DNA of 64,000 nt from an uncultured Caulobacterales bacterium (GCA_903837135.1 CAILTK010000020.1:23377-87376), one strand, 5' to 3'. Positions 9,778 to 18,399 are shown, counted from the first letter of the stretch. Numbers and translations: made by a program. The notes: generated from the sequence alone by a model not told the origin.

Positions 9778-10014
9778 CTACTTGCGAACCTTGGGCTTGG
9801 GCGGCGGCAGCAGCCCTTCGCGCTGCATGCGCTTGCGGGCCAGCTTGCGGGCCCGACGGACGGCTTCCGCCTTCTGGCGGGCCCGCTTCTCGGAGGGCTT
9901 CTCGTAGTGCACGTGCCGCTTCATCTCGCGGAAGGTGCCCTCGCGCTGCATCTTCTTCTTCAGCGCCTTGAGGGCCTGGTCGACATTGTTGTCGCGAACG
10001 AAAATCTGAACGAT
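9778..10014 (-). CDS. rpsU: 30S ribosomal protein S21, non-canonical ATC start
   Basis: The frame reads [20 protein letters not shown] and continues with [17 protein letters not shown] and a basic C terminus, an obvious bS21 of 78 residues (slightly longer than the 70 of E. coli by a PPPKPKVRK tail). No ATG, GTG or TTG lies in frame upstream of Val2, and the codon at the position of the family's initiator Met is ATC (10012-10014). A strong GAGGAGG lies 8 bases upstream of it. S21 helps start-site selection on the 30S subunit. A terminator follows. The assignment of the gene is certain; the ATC start is inference. Confidence 0.93.
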   Translation of the reverse strand: MVQIFVRDNNVDQALKALKKKMQREGTFREMKRHVHYEKPSEKRARQKAEAVRRARKLARKRMQREGLLPPPKPKVRK

Positions 10015-10250
10015 GGCTAGGCCCTCCTCTGGACCTTCGCGATGACCGGGCGTCCTGACCCGGTGGTTGGCGAAAAAACGGGGACACGCCCGGAAGGGGG
10101 TCCTGCCGTGCTGAGCGCGGGCAGATAGCAGAGCAGACCTGCCATGTCCATGCTCACCGTGGCGGGCGCGGACGCCTTTCCTTCACACCCGCCGGACGGG
10201 AACGACCACGGCGCGTTGGCGGCGACGCGTCCTTGGCGCATAGTGAGGGT

Positions 10251-10934
10251 ATGCCGAACGCCGCCTCCCAGGACTGGGCCTCCGACACCGAAGAGCGCCT
10301 GCTGGACGCCGCGGTCCGCCTCGCGCCCGAGTTCGGCTGGGACGGTCCTCTGGTGCGGCGGATCGGCCGGGAGACCGGTCTCTCGGATGCGGACGTCGAA
10401 CTGCTTCTGCCCAAGGGCGCGTCCGATCTCAGCGCCCTCTTGTCCCGCCGTCACGACCGGCGGGCGCTGGCGGCGCTGCAGGGGATCGACGCGGCCCAGC
10501 TGAAGGTGCGCGAACGGATCCACGCCGCCGTCGAGGCGCGGATCGAGGCGGCGATGGCCGACGAGGCGGCGGTGAAGGCCTCCGGACGACACCTCGCCGC
10601 GCCGGCGCGCCTGCCGCTGGCGCTGCGCCTTGGCTGGGAGAGCGCGGACAGGCTGTGGCGCTGGGCCGGCGACGAGGCGACGGACGAAAACCACTATTCG
10701 AAGCGGGCGATCCTGGCGACCGTCCTCGCCACCACCCTGGCGGCGCGGATGATGGGCGGACATGAATATGCCCGCAAACACCTGTCGGCCCGCATCGACC
10801 AGGTCATGGCGTTCGAGAAGTGGAAGGCCGCCCGCGCGCCCAGGCCCTCCGCGTGGGGCGAGGCCGCGGCCGGTCTGTTCGGCCGGATGCGCTATGGTCC
10901 GCGTCCGTCGACGCCCGCTCCACCGGCGTCTTGA
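10251..10934 (+). CDS. COQ9 family protein (ubiquinone biosynthesis accessory)
   Basis: The 227-residue protein (from the ATG at 10251; an upstream in-frame start at 10233 adds six residues) begins with a TetR-like helix-turn-helix fold, [30 protein letters not shown], followed by the COQ9 C-terminal domain with W-rich [16 protein letters not shown] and the [14 protein letters not shown] helix. COQ9 proteins bind isoprenoid lipids and present intermediates to COQ7-type hydroxylases. It is followed by a nudix gene whose TTG start overlaps its stop codon (TTGA, 10931-10934). Confidence 0.85.
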   Translation: MPNAASQDWASDTEERLLDAAVRLAPEFGWDGPLVRRIGRETGLSDADVELLLPKGASDLSALLSRRHDRRALAALQGIDAAQLKVRERIHAAVEARIEAAMADEAAVKASGRHLAAPARLPLALRLGWESADRLWRWAGDEATDENHYSKRAILATVLATTLAARMMGGHEYARKHLSARIDQVMAFEKWKAARAPRPSAWGEAAAGLFGRMRYGPRPSTPAPPAS

Positions 10935-11347
10935 GCCCGACCGACGATCCGCGCCGGCCGACGCCATGCGCCGGCGTGGTCTGCCTGCGCGGCGACAGCG
11001 TGCTGCTGATCCGCCGCGGCGCGCCGCCGCGCGAGGGTCAGTGGTCGATCCCGGGCGGACGGATCGAGGCGGGTGAAACCGCCGCCGCGGCCGCGCTCCG
11101 CGAGCTCCGGGAGGAGACGGGGGTCGAGGCCGAACTGCTGGGCCTGGTCGACGTCGTCGACTATATCGCACCCGAGCGCCACTATGTGCTGATCGACTAC
11201 GCCGCCCGCTGGGTGTCCGGCGAACCCGTGGCCGGCGACGACGCCGCCGACGCCCGCTTCGTTCCCCTCGACGACGTGCGTGAGCTCGGCCTCTGGGACG
11301 AGACCGTGCGTGTCATCCTGCAGGCCTACCTCGCGTACGGGACTTGA
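10931..11347 (+). CDS. NUDIX hydrolase
   Basis: With the TTG at 10931 the product is 138 residues. The nudix box is complete: [20 protein letters not shown] followed by ETGVE, giving the metal-binding REUxEE set. Nearby V-x-R-G-A-P and GQWSIPGG elements match MutT-like enzymes that hydrolyse nucleoside diphosphates linked to another group. Longer alternatives start inside coq9 and are unlikely. Substrate unknown: could be 8-oxo-dGTP, ADP-ribose or a dinucleotide. It is translationally coupled to coq9 through the TTGA overlap. Confidence 0.88.
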   Translation: MSPTDDPRRPTPCAGVVCLRGDSVLLIRRGAPPREGQWSIPGGRIEAGETAAAAALRELREETGVEAELLGLVDVVDYIAPERHYVLIDYAARWVSGEPVAGDDAADARFVPLDDVRELGLWDETVRVILQAYLAYGT

Positions 11348-11405
11348 CGCCCCGTTCCGCGCCGCCATGGTTCGCCCGCAAACAAGATCGGGAGCGAGAC
11401 GCGCC

Positions 11406-12191
11406 ATGGCCTACAAACCCTTCGACCTGACCGGCAAGACGGTCCTCGTCACCGGCGGCAACGGCGGCATCGGCTACGGCATGGCCGAAGCCCTGGCCCA
11501 GTCCGGCGCCGACGTGGCGATCTGGGGCTCCAACCCCGACAAGACCAAGGCCGCCGAGGAGACGCTGGCCGCGATCGGCGGCAAGGTGTTCTCCCGCGTG
11601 GTCGACGTGGCCGACGAGCAGGCCGTGGTCGAAGGCATGGCCGCCACCGCCGCATGGACCGGCCGGCTCGACTGCGTGATCGCCAACGCCGGCATCGGCC
11701 TGGGGTCGCCCTCCTTCATCGAGATGACCACCGAGACCTATCGCAAGGTGCTGTCGGTCAACCTCGACGGCGTCTTCTTCACCTTCCGCGAAGCCTGCCG
11801 GCACATGGTCGAGCGCGCCAAGACCACGGGCGAGAAGGGCGGCTCCATCGTCGGCGTCGCCTCCCTGGCCGCCACCGAGGGCGCGGCCCGCAACGAGGCC
11901 TACGCCGCCACCAAGGGCGGGGTGATCTCCATGGTCAAGTCCGTGGCCGTGGAGCACGCGCGCTGGGGCATCCGCGCCAACGCCATCCAGCCCGGCTGGA
12001 TCGCCACCGACATGACCGCCGGCGCCCAGGCCTCATCCGCCTTCGCCGAGAAGGTGATCCCGCGCGTGCCGGCGCGGCGCTGGGGCGAACCGGCCGACTT
12101 CGGCGGCGTCGCCGTCTATCTCGCGTCGGACGCCTCGTCCTACCACTCGGGCGACAGCTTCATCATCGACGGCGGCTACACCGTCTTCTGA
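11406..12191 (+). CDS. short-chain dehydrogenase/reductase (SDR)
   Basis: The 261-residue classical SDR starts at the ATG at 11406 after GGGAGCGAG. It has the cofactor motif VTGGNGGIGYGMAE, the NAG structural motif (VIANAGIG), the catalytic S in VGVASLAAT, and Y-x3-K as YAATKGG, plus IQPGWIATDMT and a C-terminal DGGYTVF. The motif after beta2 (IWGSNPDK) suggests NADP(H) or NAD preference cannot be fixed. It oxidises or reduces a small alcohol or ketone. Its stop overlaps the next start by one base (TGATG), forming a unit with the TIGR02301 gene. Confidence 0.9.
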   Translation: MAYKPFDLTGKTVLVTGGNGGIGYGMAEALAQSGADVAIWGSNPDKTKAAEETLAAIGGKVFSRVVDVADEQAVVEGMAATAAWTGRLDCVIANAGIGLGSPSFIEMTTETYRKVLSVNLDGVFFTFREACRHMVERAKTTGEKGGSIVGVASLAATEGAARNEAYAATKGGVISMVKSVAVEHARWGIRANAIQPGWIATDMTAGAQASSAFAEKVIPRVPARRWGEPADFGGVAVYLASDASSYHSGDSFIIDGGYTVF

Positions 12192-12583
12192 TGGGGACGC
12201 CGCGCGGCCTTCGCATCGGCGCGGCGCTGGCGATCCTCGCGCAGACCGCCTGGGTCGCCCCGGCCGGCGCCGCCCAGGCCGTGCGCGGGCCGGAACAGCG
12301 CCAGGCGCTGATCGACCTCGCCTTCGTGCTCGGAGAGGCGCACGCCCTGCATCGGACCTGCGCCGGCCCGACGGACGACACCTGGCGCGGGCGCATGCGG
12401 ACCCTGCTGCAGGTCGAAGCGCCGCCCGAGAGCCTGAAGACGAAACTGACGGAGAGTTTCAACGCCGGCTTTTCGGCCAAGGACGCCCAGGCCAAGGACT
12501 GCAAGGCCGCCTCGGAGCTCGAGGCCAAGCTGGCCCGGCGGGGGGCCGAACTGGCGCGCCGGCTGTCGGCGAACTCGCCCTGA
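12191..12583 (+). CDS. TIGR02301-type secreted protein
   Basis: The 130-residue protein has a signal peptide (MGTPRGLRIGAALAILAQ, cleavage near AGAA-QA, about residue 30), then the conserved block LIDLAFVLGEAHALHRTC, TWRGRMRTLL, and a helix ending with FNAGFSAKDAQAKDC. Two cysteines (in HRTC and KDC) could form a disulfide in the periplasm. The family has no assigned function. It is typical of alphaproteobacteria and is often found near a nudix or SDR gene, as here. Starts inside the SDR stop codon. Confidence 0.7.
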   Translation: MGTPRGLRIGAALAILAQTAWVAPAGAAQAVRGPEQRQALIDLAFVLGEAHALHRTCAGPTDDTWRGRMRTLLQVEAPPESLKTKLTESFNAGFSAKDAQAKDCKAASELEAKLARRGAELARRLSANSP

Positions 12584-12672
12584 CAGAAAGTCGCAGGCCC
12601 CTGAGAGACGAATCCGCTAGGGTCCCGCTGCAGGGTCGTTAAAGTATTTTCAAGTTTGAGTGGCTGGGGCCC

Positions 12673-13227
12673 ATGCAGACGCTTCACGCGCTATACATCG
12701 AGAATCCGTTCTGGGTCTGGCTGGCTGTCGGCGCCGTTTTCGTGGGCCTCGACATCACCGTGGGCTCCGGAAAGCTGATCTGGGGCGGCGTGGCCGCCGC
12801 CGTGCTCGCCTTCGTCAATCTCGCCGGTGTCCGGCTGGGCTCCATGATCGAGCTCGGCGTGTTCGCCGTGGTGGTCGTCGGCGGCGTCCTGATCGCGTCC
12901 ATGCCGTGGAGACCCCGCCCTTCGGCGGCCACGGCGCATGACGACGACCTGCCGCCGCCGGCCCGCCGCGCGCCGGCCCGGAAGGCGACGCGGGTCGAGC
13001 CGCCGGAAATTCCCGCGGCGGATGAACACCGCACGGCGCGACTGATCGGCCGGATCGGGCGAACCACGTCGGACTTCGCCAACGGGGTCGGGCGGGTCTG
13101 GATCGACGGCGCCGAATGGGGCGCCGAACTCGACGGCGCCGAGAGCCTGCCGTCGGATTCCCCGGTCAGGATCATGGGCGTCACCGGGGGCGTTCGCCTC
13201 CATGTCCGTAACGTGATGACCGGCTGA
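12673..13227 (+). CDS. NfeD family membrane protein
   Basis: The 184-residue protein has three hydrophobic helices in residues 10-78, a Pro/Ala/Arg-rich linker and a C-terminal OB-fold (TARLIGRIGRTTSDFANGVG to VRIMGVTGGVRLHVRN), the layout of short NfeD proteins. These normally work with a stomatin/prohibitin partner (SPFH) in membrane quality control. No SPFH gene follows here: the next gene is convergent and codes for a quinone oxidoreductase, so the partner must lie elsewhere. Confidence 0.8.
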   Translation: MQTLHALYIENPFWVWLAVGAVFVGLDITVGSGKLIWGGVAAAVLAFVNLAGVRLGSMIELGVFAVVVVGGVLIASMPWRPRPSAATAHDDDLPPPARRAPARKATRVEPPEIPAADEHRTARLIGRIGRTTSDFANGVGRVWIDGAEWGAELDGAESLPSDSPVRIMGVTGGVRLHVRNVMTG

Positions 13228-13266
13228 AGCCGGACTCCGCGGCGCGGCCGGTTGGCGCCACAGCCT

Positions 13267-14250
13267 TCACAGGTCCGGCCGGATCACTGCCTTGCCGATC
13301 ACCTGTCGGTCGGCGAGGAGGTCGAAGGCGTCGCGCCATCGCGCGAGCGGAAGCTCGGCGTGGACGCGCGGATGAATCCGGCCGGACCCCGCCAACTCGG
13401 CGACAGCGCGCGCATTCTCCCGCCCCCTGTCGGGGAACTGGCGGCCATACTCGCCGGCGCGCACGCCCATCACCGAGAAACCCTTGATCAACGGCATGTT
13501 GACCGAGACGGTCGGGATCCGGCCCGAGGTGAAGCCGACCACCAGCAGCCGGCCGTCGAAGGCGATGCAGCGGACGCTCTCGTCGAACACGTCGCCGCCG
13601 ACCGGGTCGTAGATCACGTCGGCCCCGCGGCCTCCGGTCAGGGCCTTCACCTGCTCGCGGAAGCCGCCGGTCACGTTCACGACGGCGTCGGGCGCGTATT
13701 CGCGCTGGATCACCGCCAGCTTGTCGTCGGAGGCCGAGGCGGCGATCACCCGGGCGCCGAGCGCCTTGGCCAGGTCGACGGCGGCGAGGCCGACGCCGCC
13801 GGCGGCCCCGTGCACCAGCACCCATTCGCCCGCCTGCAGACGGGCGCGCCGCACGAGCGCGACGTAGGCGGTCAGGTAGGCGGCCGGATAGGCGGCGGCC
13901 TCGGCGAAGCTCAGCCGGTCGGGCTTGGGGCTGAGCGCGGCCGTATCGAGCACGGCATACTCCGCGAATCCGCCGAGGCGGGCCCCCCCGACCACCGCGT
14001 CGCCGACCGCAAGGCCGCTCGCGCCTTCGCCCAGCGCCGCCACCTCGCCGGAGAGGTCGAGGCCGGGCGTGAACGGCAGCGGCGGCTTGAACTGGTACGC
14101 GCCCCGCGTCATCAGCAGGTCGGGGAAGTTCACCGACGCGGCGCGCACGCGGACCAGCGCCTGACCAGGCCCCGGCGCCGGCGTCGGCGCGTCGGCGATC
14201 TCGACACCGGCGAAGTCGGGCAGCAGTTCGCGGACGATCAGCGCCCGCAT
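13267..14250 (-). CDS. NADPH:quinone oxidoreductase, MDR family
   Basis: The 327-residue zinc-free medium-chain reductase starts at ATG 14250, matching MRALIVRELLPDFAGVEIAD. It has the VNFPDLLMTRG substrate region, an FTPGLDLSGEVAALG loop and the NADPH motif [21 protein letters not shown], then VYDPVGGDVFDES. It reduces quinones or enones using NADPH. The preceding tetR-family gene overlaps by one base (TGATG), so the pair forms an operon and the TetR protein may control it. A second such gene lies at 52792-53787. Confidence 0.88.
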   Translation of the reverse strand: MRALIVRELLPDFAGVEIADAPTPAPGPGQALVRVRAASVNFPDLLMTRGAYQFKPPLPFTPGLDLSGEVAALGEGASGLAVGDAVVGGARLGGFAEYAVLDTAALSPKPDRLSFAEAAAYPAAYLTAYVALVRRARLQAGEWVLVHGAAGGVGLAAVDLAKALGARVIAASASDDKLAVIQREYAPDAVVNVTGGFREQVKALTGGRGADVIYDPVGGDVFDESVRCIAFDGRLLVVGFTSGRIPTVSVNMPLIKGFSVMGVRAGEYGRQFPDRGRENARAVAELAGSGRIHPRVHAELPLARWRDAFDLLADRQVIGKAVIRPDL

Positions 14251-14927
14251 CAGGCGTCGATCAGCGGCAGGGCCTTCACCCCGCCCTGGATCATCTGCAG
14301 GGCGAACTCGACCGCGCCGTCGAGATTCAGCGGCCGGCGCGCGATCATCCGCTCGCACACCTCCCGGGCCACGCCGATACAGGCGGCCGCCAGATAGTCG
14401 GCGTCCACCCGCGGCGCGAGCCCGCGTTCGATCCCGTCGGCGATGACCGACTTGACCTCGTCATAGACCGCGCGCGCCTCCGGGCCGTCGACGCGCACGA
14501 GCGGATGCATCTGTTCTTCGGGCGGGCGCTCGAGCTGCCAGGCTTCGTGCTCATCGACGGAGAAGCGGAAATAGGCGGTGAGGGCGGCCCGCAGGAAGCT
14601 GTCGAAGTCGGTCGCCCGCGCGTATTCACTGCGCAGGATCGGCTTGAAGCGGCGCGCGCCGTCGGCGGCCAGCGCCTCGTACACCTCCTCCTTGGAGCGG
14701 TAATAGTTGTAGAAGGCCCCGACCGAGAGCGGTGTGCGCCGGATGATGTCGCGCACACTCGCCGACTCGTAGCCCATTTCGGCGAAGACCGAACGCGCGG
14801 CGTCGAGAATGGCCGAGCGGTTGGCCCGCTTGGTCTCCTCCCGTTTGCCCCCCGACGCCTGCGAAGGGCGCGCCCCATGGCCGGGCGTCGCCTCTAGCGA
14901 CGGCAGGGCCGACAGGTCATCAGCCAT
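14250..14927 (-). CDS. TetR/AcrR family transcriptional regulator
   Basis: The 225-residue protein has an N-terminal helix-turn-helix: RSAILDAARSVFAEMGYESASVRDIIRRTPLSVGAFYNYYRSKEEVYEAL, followed by an all-helical ligand domain. The first 35 residues are low-complexity. It precedes the quinone oxidoreductase gene and is co-transcribed with it, implying it represses the pair. The ligand is unknown. The 209-base downstream gap to 15136 contains inverted repeat material but no reading frame I would trust. Confidence 0.88.
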   Translation of the reverse strand: MADDLSALPSLEATPGHGARPSQASGGKREETKRANRSAILDAARSVFAEMGYESASVRDIIRRTPLSVGAFYNYYRSKEEVYEALAADGARRFKPILRSEYARATDFDSFLRAALTAYFRFSVDEHEAWQLERPPEEQMHPLVRVDGPEARAVYDEVKSVIADGIERGLAPRVDADYLAAACIGVAREVCERMIARRPLNLDGAVEFALQMIQGGVKALPLIDA

Positions 14928-15136
14928 GGCGTCTCCCTCCCGCCACAGAAACTTGAACAGGCGTCAACATAACGCCCGATCAAGCCCTATTCGGCGGTCG
15001 CGCGCAAGGCGCGCCGCACCGGCCCGGCTAAGTCCAATCCGGGCCAGGGATTCATCCGATCCGGATCAGACGGACCAAGCGGGCGGCCGCCGAAGCGCAG
15101 TCGCGGGGGACGGGGCCCCCCTGGGCCCGATCCGCC

Positions 15137-15385
15137 TCAGGGCTTCGGCTTGGCCACGGGCTTGGTGACCACCACCGGGGTCGTCTTCGCCCGCGGCGTC
15201 ACCGGCGCGGTGCAGGATTTCTTGCACTGGCCCCACGCCGGCAGACAATTCTGACCGCCGCCCGAGTCGCACTTGGTGTAGTTCTGGTCGCAGGCGCTTG
15301 CGCATTGCGACGCTTGGGCGGGATGACCGCCCGCGAGCGCCATGACCGCAAAGACCGCGGTCACGGCGATGATACGCCTATCCAT
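15137..15385 (-). CDS. small secreted six-cysteine protein (twin CX3C)
   Basis: The 82-residue protein has a signal peptide (cleavage near AQA-SQ, residue 26) and a compact region with six cysteines: C28, C32, C39, C47, C54 and C58. The spacing C-x3-C-x6-C-x7-C-x6-C-x3-C is mirror-symmetric, as expected for an antiparallel helical hairpin stapled by three disulfides. A lysine/proline/valine-rich tail follows (KTTPVVVTKPVAKPKP). No enzymatic motif is visible and I do not recognise the family. The upstream gene at 15460-15861 has the same cysteine layout. Probably periplasmic or secreted. Confidence 0.75.
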   Translation of the reverse strand: MDRRIIAVTAVFAVMALAGGHPAQASQCASACDQNYTKCDSGGGQNCLPAWGQCKKSCTAPVTPRAKTTPVVVTKPVAKPKP

Positions 15386-15449
15386 GGGGTTCGCCTCCCT
15401 GGCGACATATTGTTTTTACGTGGAAACGATACGCCTGTTTGGCCGACTA

Positions 15450-15470
15450 GCAACCGTTATCAACGGTTGC
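15450..15470. repeat. 9-base inverted repeat between the two Cys-rich genes
   Basis: GCAACCGTT-ATC-AACGGTTGC forms a perfect nine-base stem with a three-base loop. It overlaps the stop codon of the upstream Cys-rich gene (15460-15462) and lies 64 bases before the start of the downstream one. There is no U-run, so it is not a classical terminator; it could limit or process the mRNA between the two genes. Confidence 0.55.
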
Positions 15471-15861
15471 AGCGAGCGACGCACATCGCCCACTGTGACG
15501 CGCATTCGGGGGCGGCGTCCTGGGACTCGCAGGCGATTCTGCGACGGACGCAGTCCGTACGGCATTGCGCGCCGCGGTCGCCGATGACCGGCAGGGTCGA
15601 GCGAAGGCCGCCCGACGCCAGCCCACCTGCGCTGATGTCGCGGGAGACAAAGCCGCCGCCGGGCTGGATCGGCGGCGACAGCGGGGCGATCGTCGGCGGC
15701 GGCGCGGCGCTTCGCGAGGGTCGAAGGGCGTCCCCCTCCAGCGGTTTCGCCGCGGGCGGCTTGCGGCGCGGCCGGGGCTTGTCGCCGTCGGCCGGCGCGC
15801 CCGCGGCGGGGCCGGCCAGCGCCAGCAGCAGGATCAGCAGCAGCGGGCGAGGCGGGCGCAT
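15460..15861 (-). CDS. secreted protein with C-terminal twin CX3C six-cysteine domain
   Basis: From ATG 15861 the product is 133 residues (a TTG at 15888 would add nine). It has a signal peptide ending near AAGA (residue 22), a low-complexity Pro/Arg/Ala/Gly segment to about residue 95, then C100, C104, C111, C120, C127 and C131. The spacing C-x3-C-x6-C-x8-C-x6-C-x3-C matches the neighbouring 82-residue protein. The two thus look like paralogues joined to different N- or C-terminal extensions. Function unknown; a secreted disulfide-stapled hairpin is the best structural guess. Confidence 0.7.
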   Translation of the reverse strand: MRPPRPLLLILLLALAGPAAGAPADGDKPRPRRKPPAAKPLEGDALRPSRSAAPPPTIAPLSPPIQPGGGFVSRDISAGGLASGGLRSTLPVIGDRGAQCRTDCVRRRIACESQDAAPECASQWAMCVARCNR

Positions 15862-15915
15862 GCGGCGAGTCAACGCCGCGCCGGTCAAGGAAGCCTTAAA
15901 CGACGGCGCGGGCGG

Positions 15916-17568
15916 CTACGCCCGTCCCGCTTCGATGGCCCGCAGCATGGCCTCGAGGGTCTCCAGCGTGTCGGCCTCGGCCGCCGGCTTGTCCCAGCGG
16001 ATGCGGTTGATGCGCGGAAACCGCATGGCCACGCCGGACTTGTGGCGGCTCGAGCGCTGCAGGCCTTCGAACGCCACTTCGAGCACGAGTCCGAAGCCGC
16101 GGTCTGCGCGCACGCTGCGCACGGGCCCGAACCGCTCGACGGTGTGGTCGCGGACGAACTTGTCGAGCTGTTTCAGCTCCTCGTCGGTAAAGCCGAAATA
16201 GGCCTTGCCCACCGGCGTCAGCACCCAGCCGGTGGGTTCAGCGACCCAGACCCCGAAGGTGTAGTCGGAATAGAAGCTCGACCGCTTGCCGTGGCCGCGC
16301 TGGGCGTACATCAGCACCGCGTCGATCAGGCGGGGGTCCCGCTTCCACTTGAACCAGGGTCCCTTCGGCCGGCCCGCCTCGTACACGCTGTCCCAACGCT
16401 TCAGCATCAATCCCTCGGCGGCCAGGGGATCGCCCTCCGGCGGCGCGGCCCGGATTCGCGCGAGTTCGTCCCAGCTGTCGAAACCGACCATCGGCGAAAG
16501 GTCCAGCCGCGGCCCGCCATGGCGCGCCACGAAGGCCTCCAGCCGGGCGCGGCGCTCGGCGAAAGGCAGGGCGCGCCGATCCTCGCCCCGCTCGGCCAGA
16601 AGGTCGTAGGCGCGGACGCCCGCCGGGTGCTGGGCCATCATCGCCGCGCCGACGGTCTTGCGGTTCAGCCGCTGCTGCAGGTCGCCGAACGGGGCCACGC
16701 GACCCTCGCGCAGCACCAGCAGTTCGCCGTCGATCGCCCCCTCGAAGTCCATCGCCGCCATCAGGTCGGGAAAGGCCCCCGAGATTTCGTCGCCGGTGCG
16801 CGAATAGAGCCGGCCGACGACCAGCCCATCGGCGCCGCGCTCGCGCACCAGCTGGACCCGGATGCCGTCCCACTTCCACTCCGCGGCGTAGTCGGCGGGA
16901 TCGAGCTTGGCGAAGTCGGCCGCCTCGTCCACCGCCTGCGCCAGCATGACCGGGCGGAAGCGGCCGGGCGAATCCGGATTGGGGCGCGGCCCGCGGCCTT
17001 CCAGCCAGGCGAACAGCTCCGCGTACGGGGGGCTCTGGGCGTGCCAGACCTCCTCGATGTCGGGCAGGGCGATCGGCTGGTGGTTGTGGGCGGCGAGGTC
17101 GGCCGCCGCCTGTTTGGCGAGCCGGGCGGAGAGCCCGACCCGCAAGCCGCCGGTGAGCAGCTTCAGCAGCGCCCAGCGGCCGGTGGCGTCGAGGGCGTCG
17201 AGCCATCCTTCGATCAGGGCCTGGCTGGAATGCCGGTGCGCGGCGCGGAGTTCATCCACCACCTCCTCCAGCGCCGGTTCGCGGTTGGCGCCGGGCCGGG
17301 CGGGCCAGATCAGGGCGACCGTCTCGGCCAGGTCGCCGACATAGTCGTAGGACCAGCCGAACAGCACCGGATCGACCCGCGCCTCCACCGCGCGGCGGAT
17401 CATCGCCGGCTTGGCCGCGTCGAACACCAGTTCTCCGGTCAAGGCCGCCAGGGCGTAGCCGCGCTCCGGGTCCGGCGCACCCGCCAGATAGTCGCGCACC
17501 AAGACGAGCTTGGCGTTCCGGGACGGGGTGAACGAAAGCCTGTCTAACAGCTCGGCGAAGGCGCGCAT
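15916..17568 (-). CDS. ATP-dependent DNA ligase (cisplatin-damage-response type)
   Basis: The 550-residue protein has an N-terminal helical DNA-binding domain, the adenylation domain with motif I EWKWDGIRVQ (adenylated K232), motif III FEGAIDGELLV, motif IIIa/IV ending LAAEGLMLKRWDS, and motif V FKWKRDP, followed by an OB-fold domain. It seals nicks in duplex DNA using ATP. This type normally sits beside a metallo-beta-lactamase exonuclease, an Lhr-core helicase and a phosphoesterase. Here the exonuclease gene is at 28612 and the other two are not in the window. Divergent from the SDR gene at 17631. Confidence 0.92.
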   Translation of the reverse strand: MRAFAELLDRLSFTPSRNAKLVLVRDYLAGAPDPERGYALAALTGELVFDAAKPAMIRRAVEARVDPVLFGWSYDYVGDLAETVALIWPARPGANREPALEEVVDELRAAHRHSSQALIEGWLDALDATGRWALLKLLTGGLRVGLSARLAKQAAADLAAHNHQPIALPDIEEVWHAQSPPYAELFAWLEGRGPRPNPDSPGRFRPVMLAQAVDEAADFAKLDPADYAAEWKWDGIRVQLVRERGADGLVVGRLYSRTGDEISGAFPDLMAAMDFEGAIDGELLVLREGRVAPFGDLQQRLNRKTVGAAMMAQHPAGVRAYDLLAERGEDRRALPFAERRARLEAFVARHGGPRLDLSPMVGFDSWDELARIRAAPPEGDPLAAEGLMLKRWDSVYEAGRPKGPWFKWKRDPRLIDAVLMYAQRGHGKRSSFYSDYTFGVWVAEPTGWVLTPVGKAYFGFTDEELKQLDKFVRDHTVERFGPVRSVRADRGFGLVLEVAFEGLQRSSRHKSGVAMRFPRINRIRWDKPAAEADTLETLEAMLRAIEAGRA

Positions 17569-17630
17569 GGGGATGACATAGGGGCTCCAGATGCATAGCT
17601 GAACGCCTGCCTCGCCCTGGAGTCTCGCGC

Positions 17631-18386
17631 ATGTCCGACCACAAGCCCCTCGCCGGCCGCAAGGCCCTCGTCACCGGCGCCTCGTCGGGTTTCGGCGAAG
17701 CCACGGCGCTGACCCTGGCCCGGGCGGGCGCCGAGGTCGCCATCACCGCGCGGCGGGCCGACCGGCTCGAGGCCCTGGCCGAGACCATCGCCGGCGAAGG
17801 CGGCAAGGCCCACGTGATCGTCGCCGACTTCCTGCAAGAGGCCGATGTGATCCGCGCGGTCGCCGACGCGCACGCGGCGATGGGCGGGCTCGATATCCTG
17901 ATCAACAACGCCGGCGTCATGTACCTCGAACCCGTCGCCGACGCCGATCTCGGCCGCTGGCGCGACATGATCGAGCTCAATCTCACCGCCCTGATCACCG
18001 CCAGCCAGGCGGCGGCCCGGCTCATGGCGCCGCACGGCGCCGGCGACATCGTCAATATCTCGTCCACCGCCGGCCGCACCGCCAACCCCAACGGCGCCGC
18101 CTACTCGGCCACCAAATGGGCGGTGGTCGGCTTCTCGGAATCCCTGCGCAAGGAGCTGGTGCCGGCCAAGGTGCGTGTGACGGTGATCGAGCCGGGGGTG
18201 GCCGAGACGGAGCTTCGCGACCATGTGGCCCATACGGCGGCGCAGACCGCGGTGAACAACTGGGCCGGGTCGCTGCGGCAGCTGCAGTCGCAGGATATCG
18301 CCAACGCGATCCTCTATGCGGTGAGCCAGCCGCCGCACGTCTGCATCAACGAGATTCTGATGCGGCCGACCGACCAGGAGCGGTAA
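17631..18386 (+). CDS. SDR family oxidoreductase (YdfG-like)
   Basis: The 251-residue SDR has VTGASSGFGEAT, the ARRADRLEAL segment with Arg residues after beta2 suggesting NADP(H), the NNAGVMYLEP motif, S in VNISSTAG and the catalytic YSATKWA. It shares the YdfG-like C terminus (ILYAVSQPPHVCINEILMRPT), a family that reduces 3-hydroxy acids and related carbonyls. It lies alone between the divergent ligase gene and the convergent cpoB gene. The real substrate is not known. Confidence 0.9.
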   Translation: MSDHKPLAGRKALVTGASSGFGEATALTLARAGAEVAITARRADRLEALAETIAGEGGKAHVIVADFLQEADVIRAVADAHAAMGGLDILINNAGVMYLEPVADADLGRWRDMIELNLTALITASQAAARLMAPHGAGDIVNISSTAGRTANPNGAAYSATKWAVVGFSESLRKELVPAKVRVTVIEPGVAETELRDHVAHTAAQTAVNNWAGSLRQLQSQDIANAILYAVSQPPHVCINEILMRPTDQER

Positions 18387-18399
18387 GCGGAAGCGCCGC

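Noticed and set aside
8867..10087. 406-residue frame joining the hydrolase gene to a region upstream of rpsU
   Set aside because: Its first 154 residues are an out-of-frame reading of rpsU; the hydrolase starts at 9625.
12639..12653. CtrA-like site TTAA-N7-TCAA before the NfeD gene
   Set aside because: One mismatch to TTAA-N7-TTAA and no supporting cell-cycle context; such near matches are expected by chance.
15023..15048. Inverted repeat GGCCCGG...CCGGGCC downstream of the first Cys-rich gene
   Set aside because: Seven-base stem with an 11-base loop and no U-run in very GC-rich DNA; likely chance.
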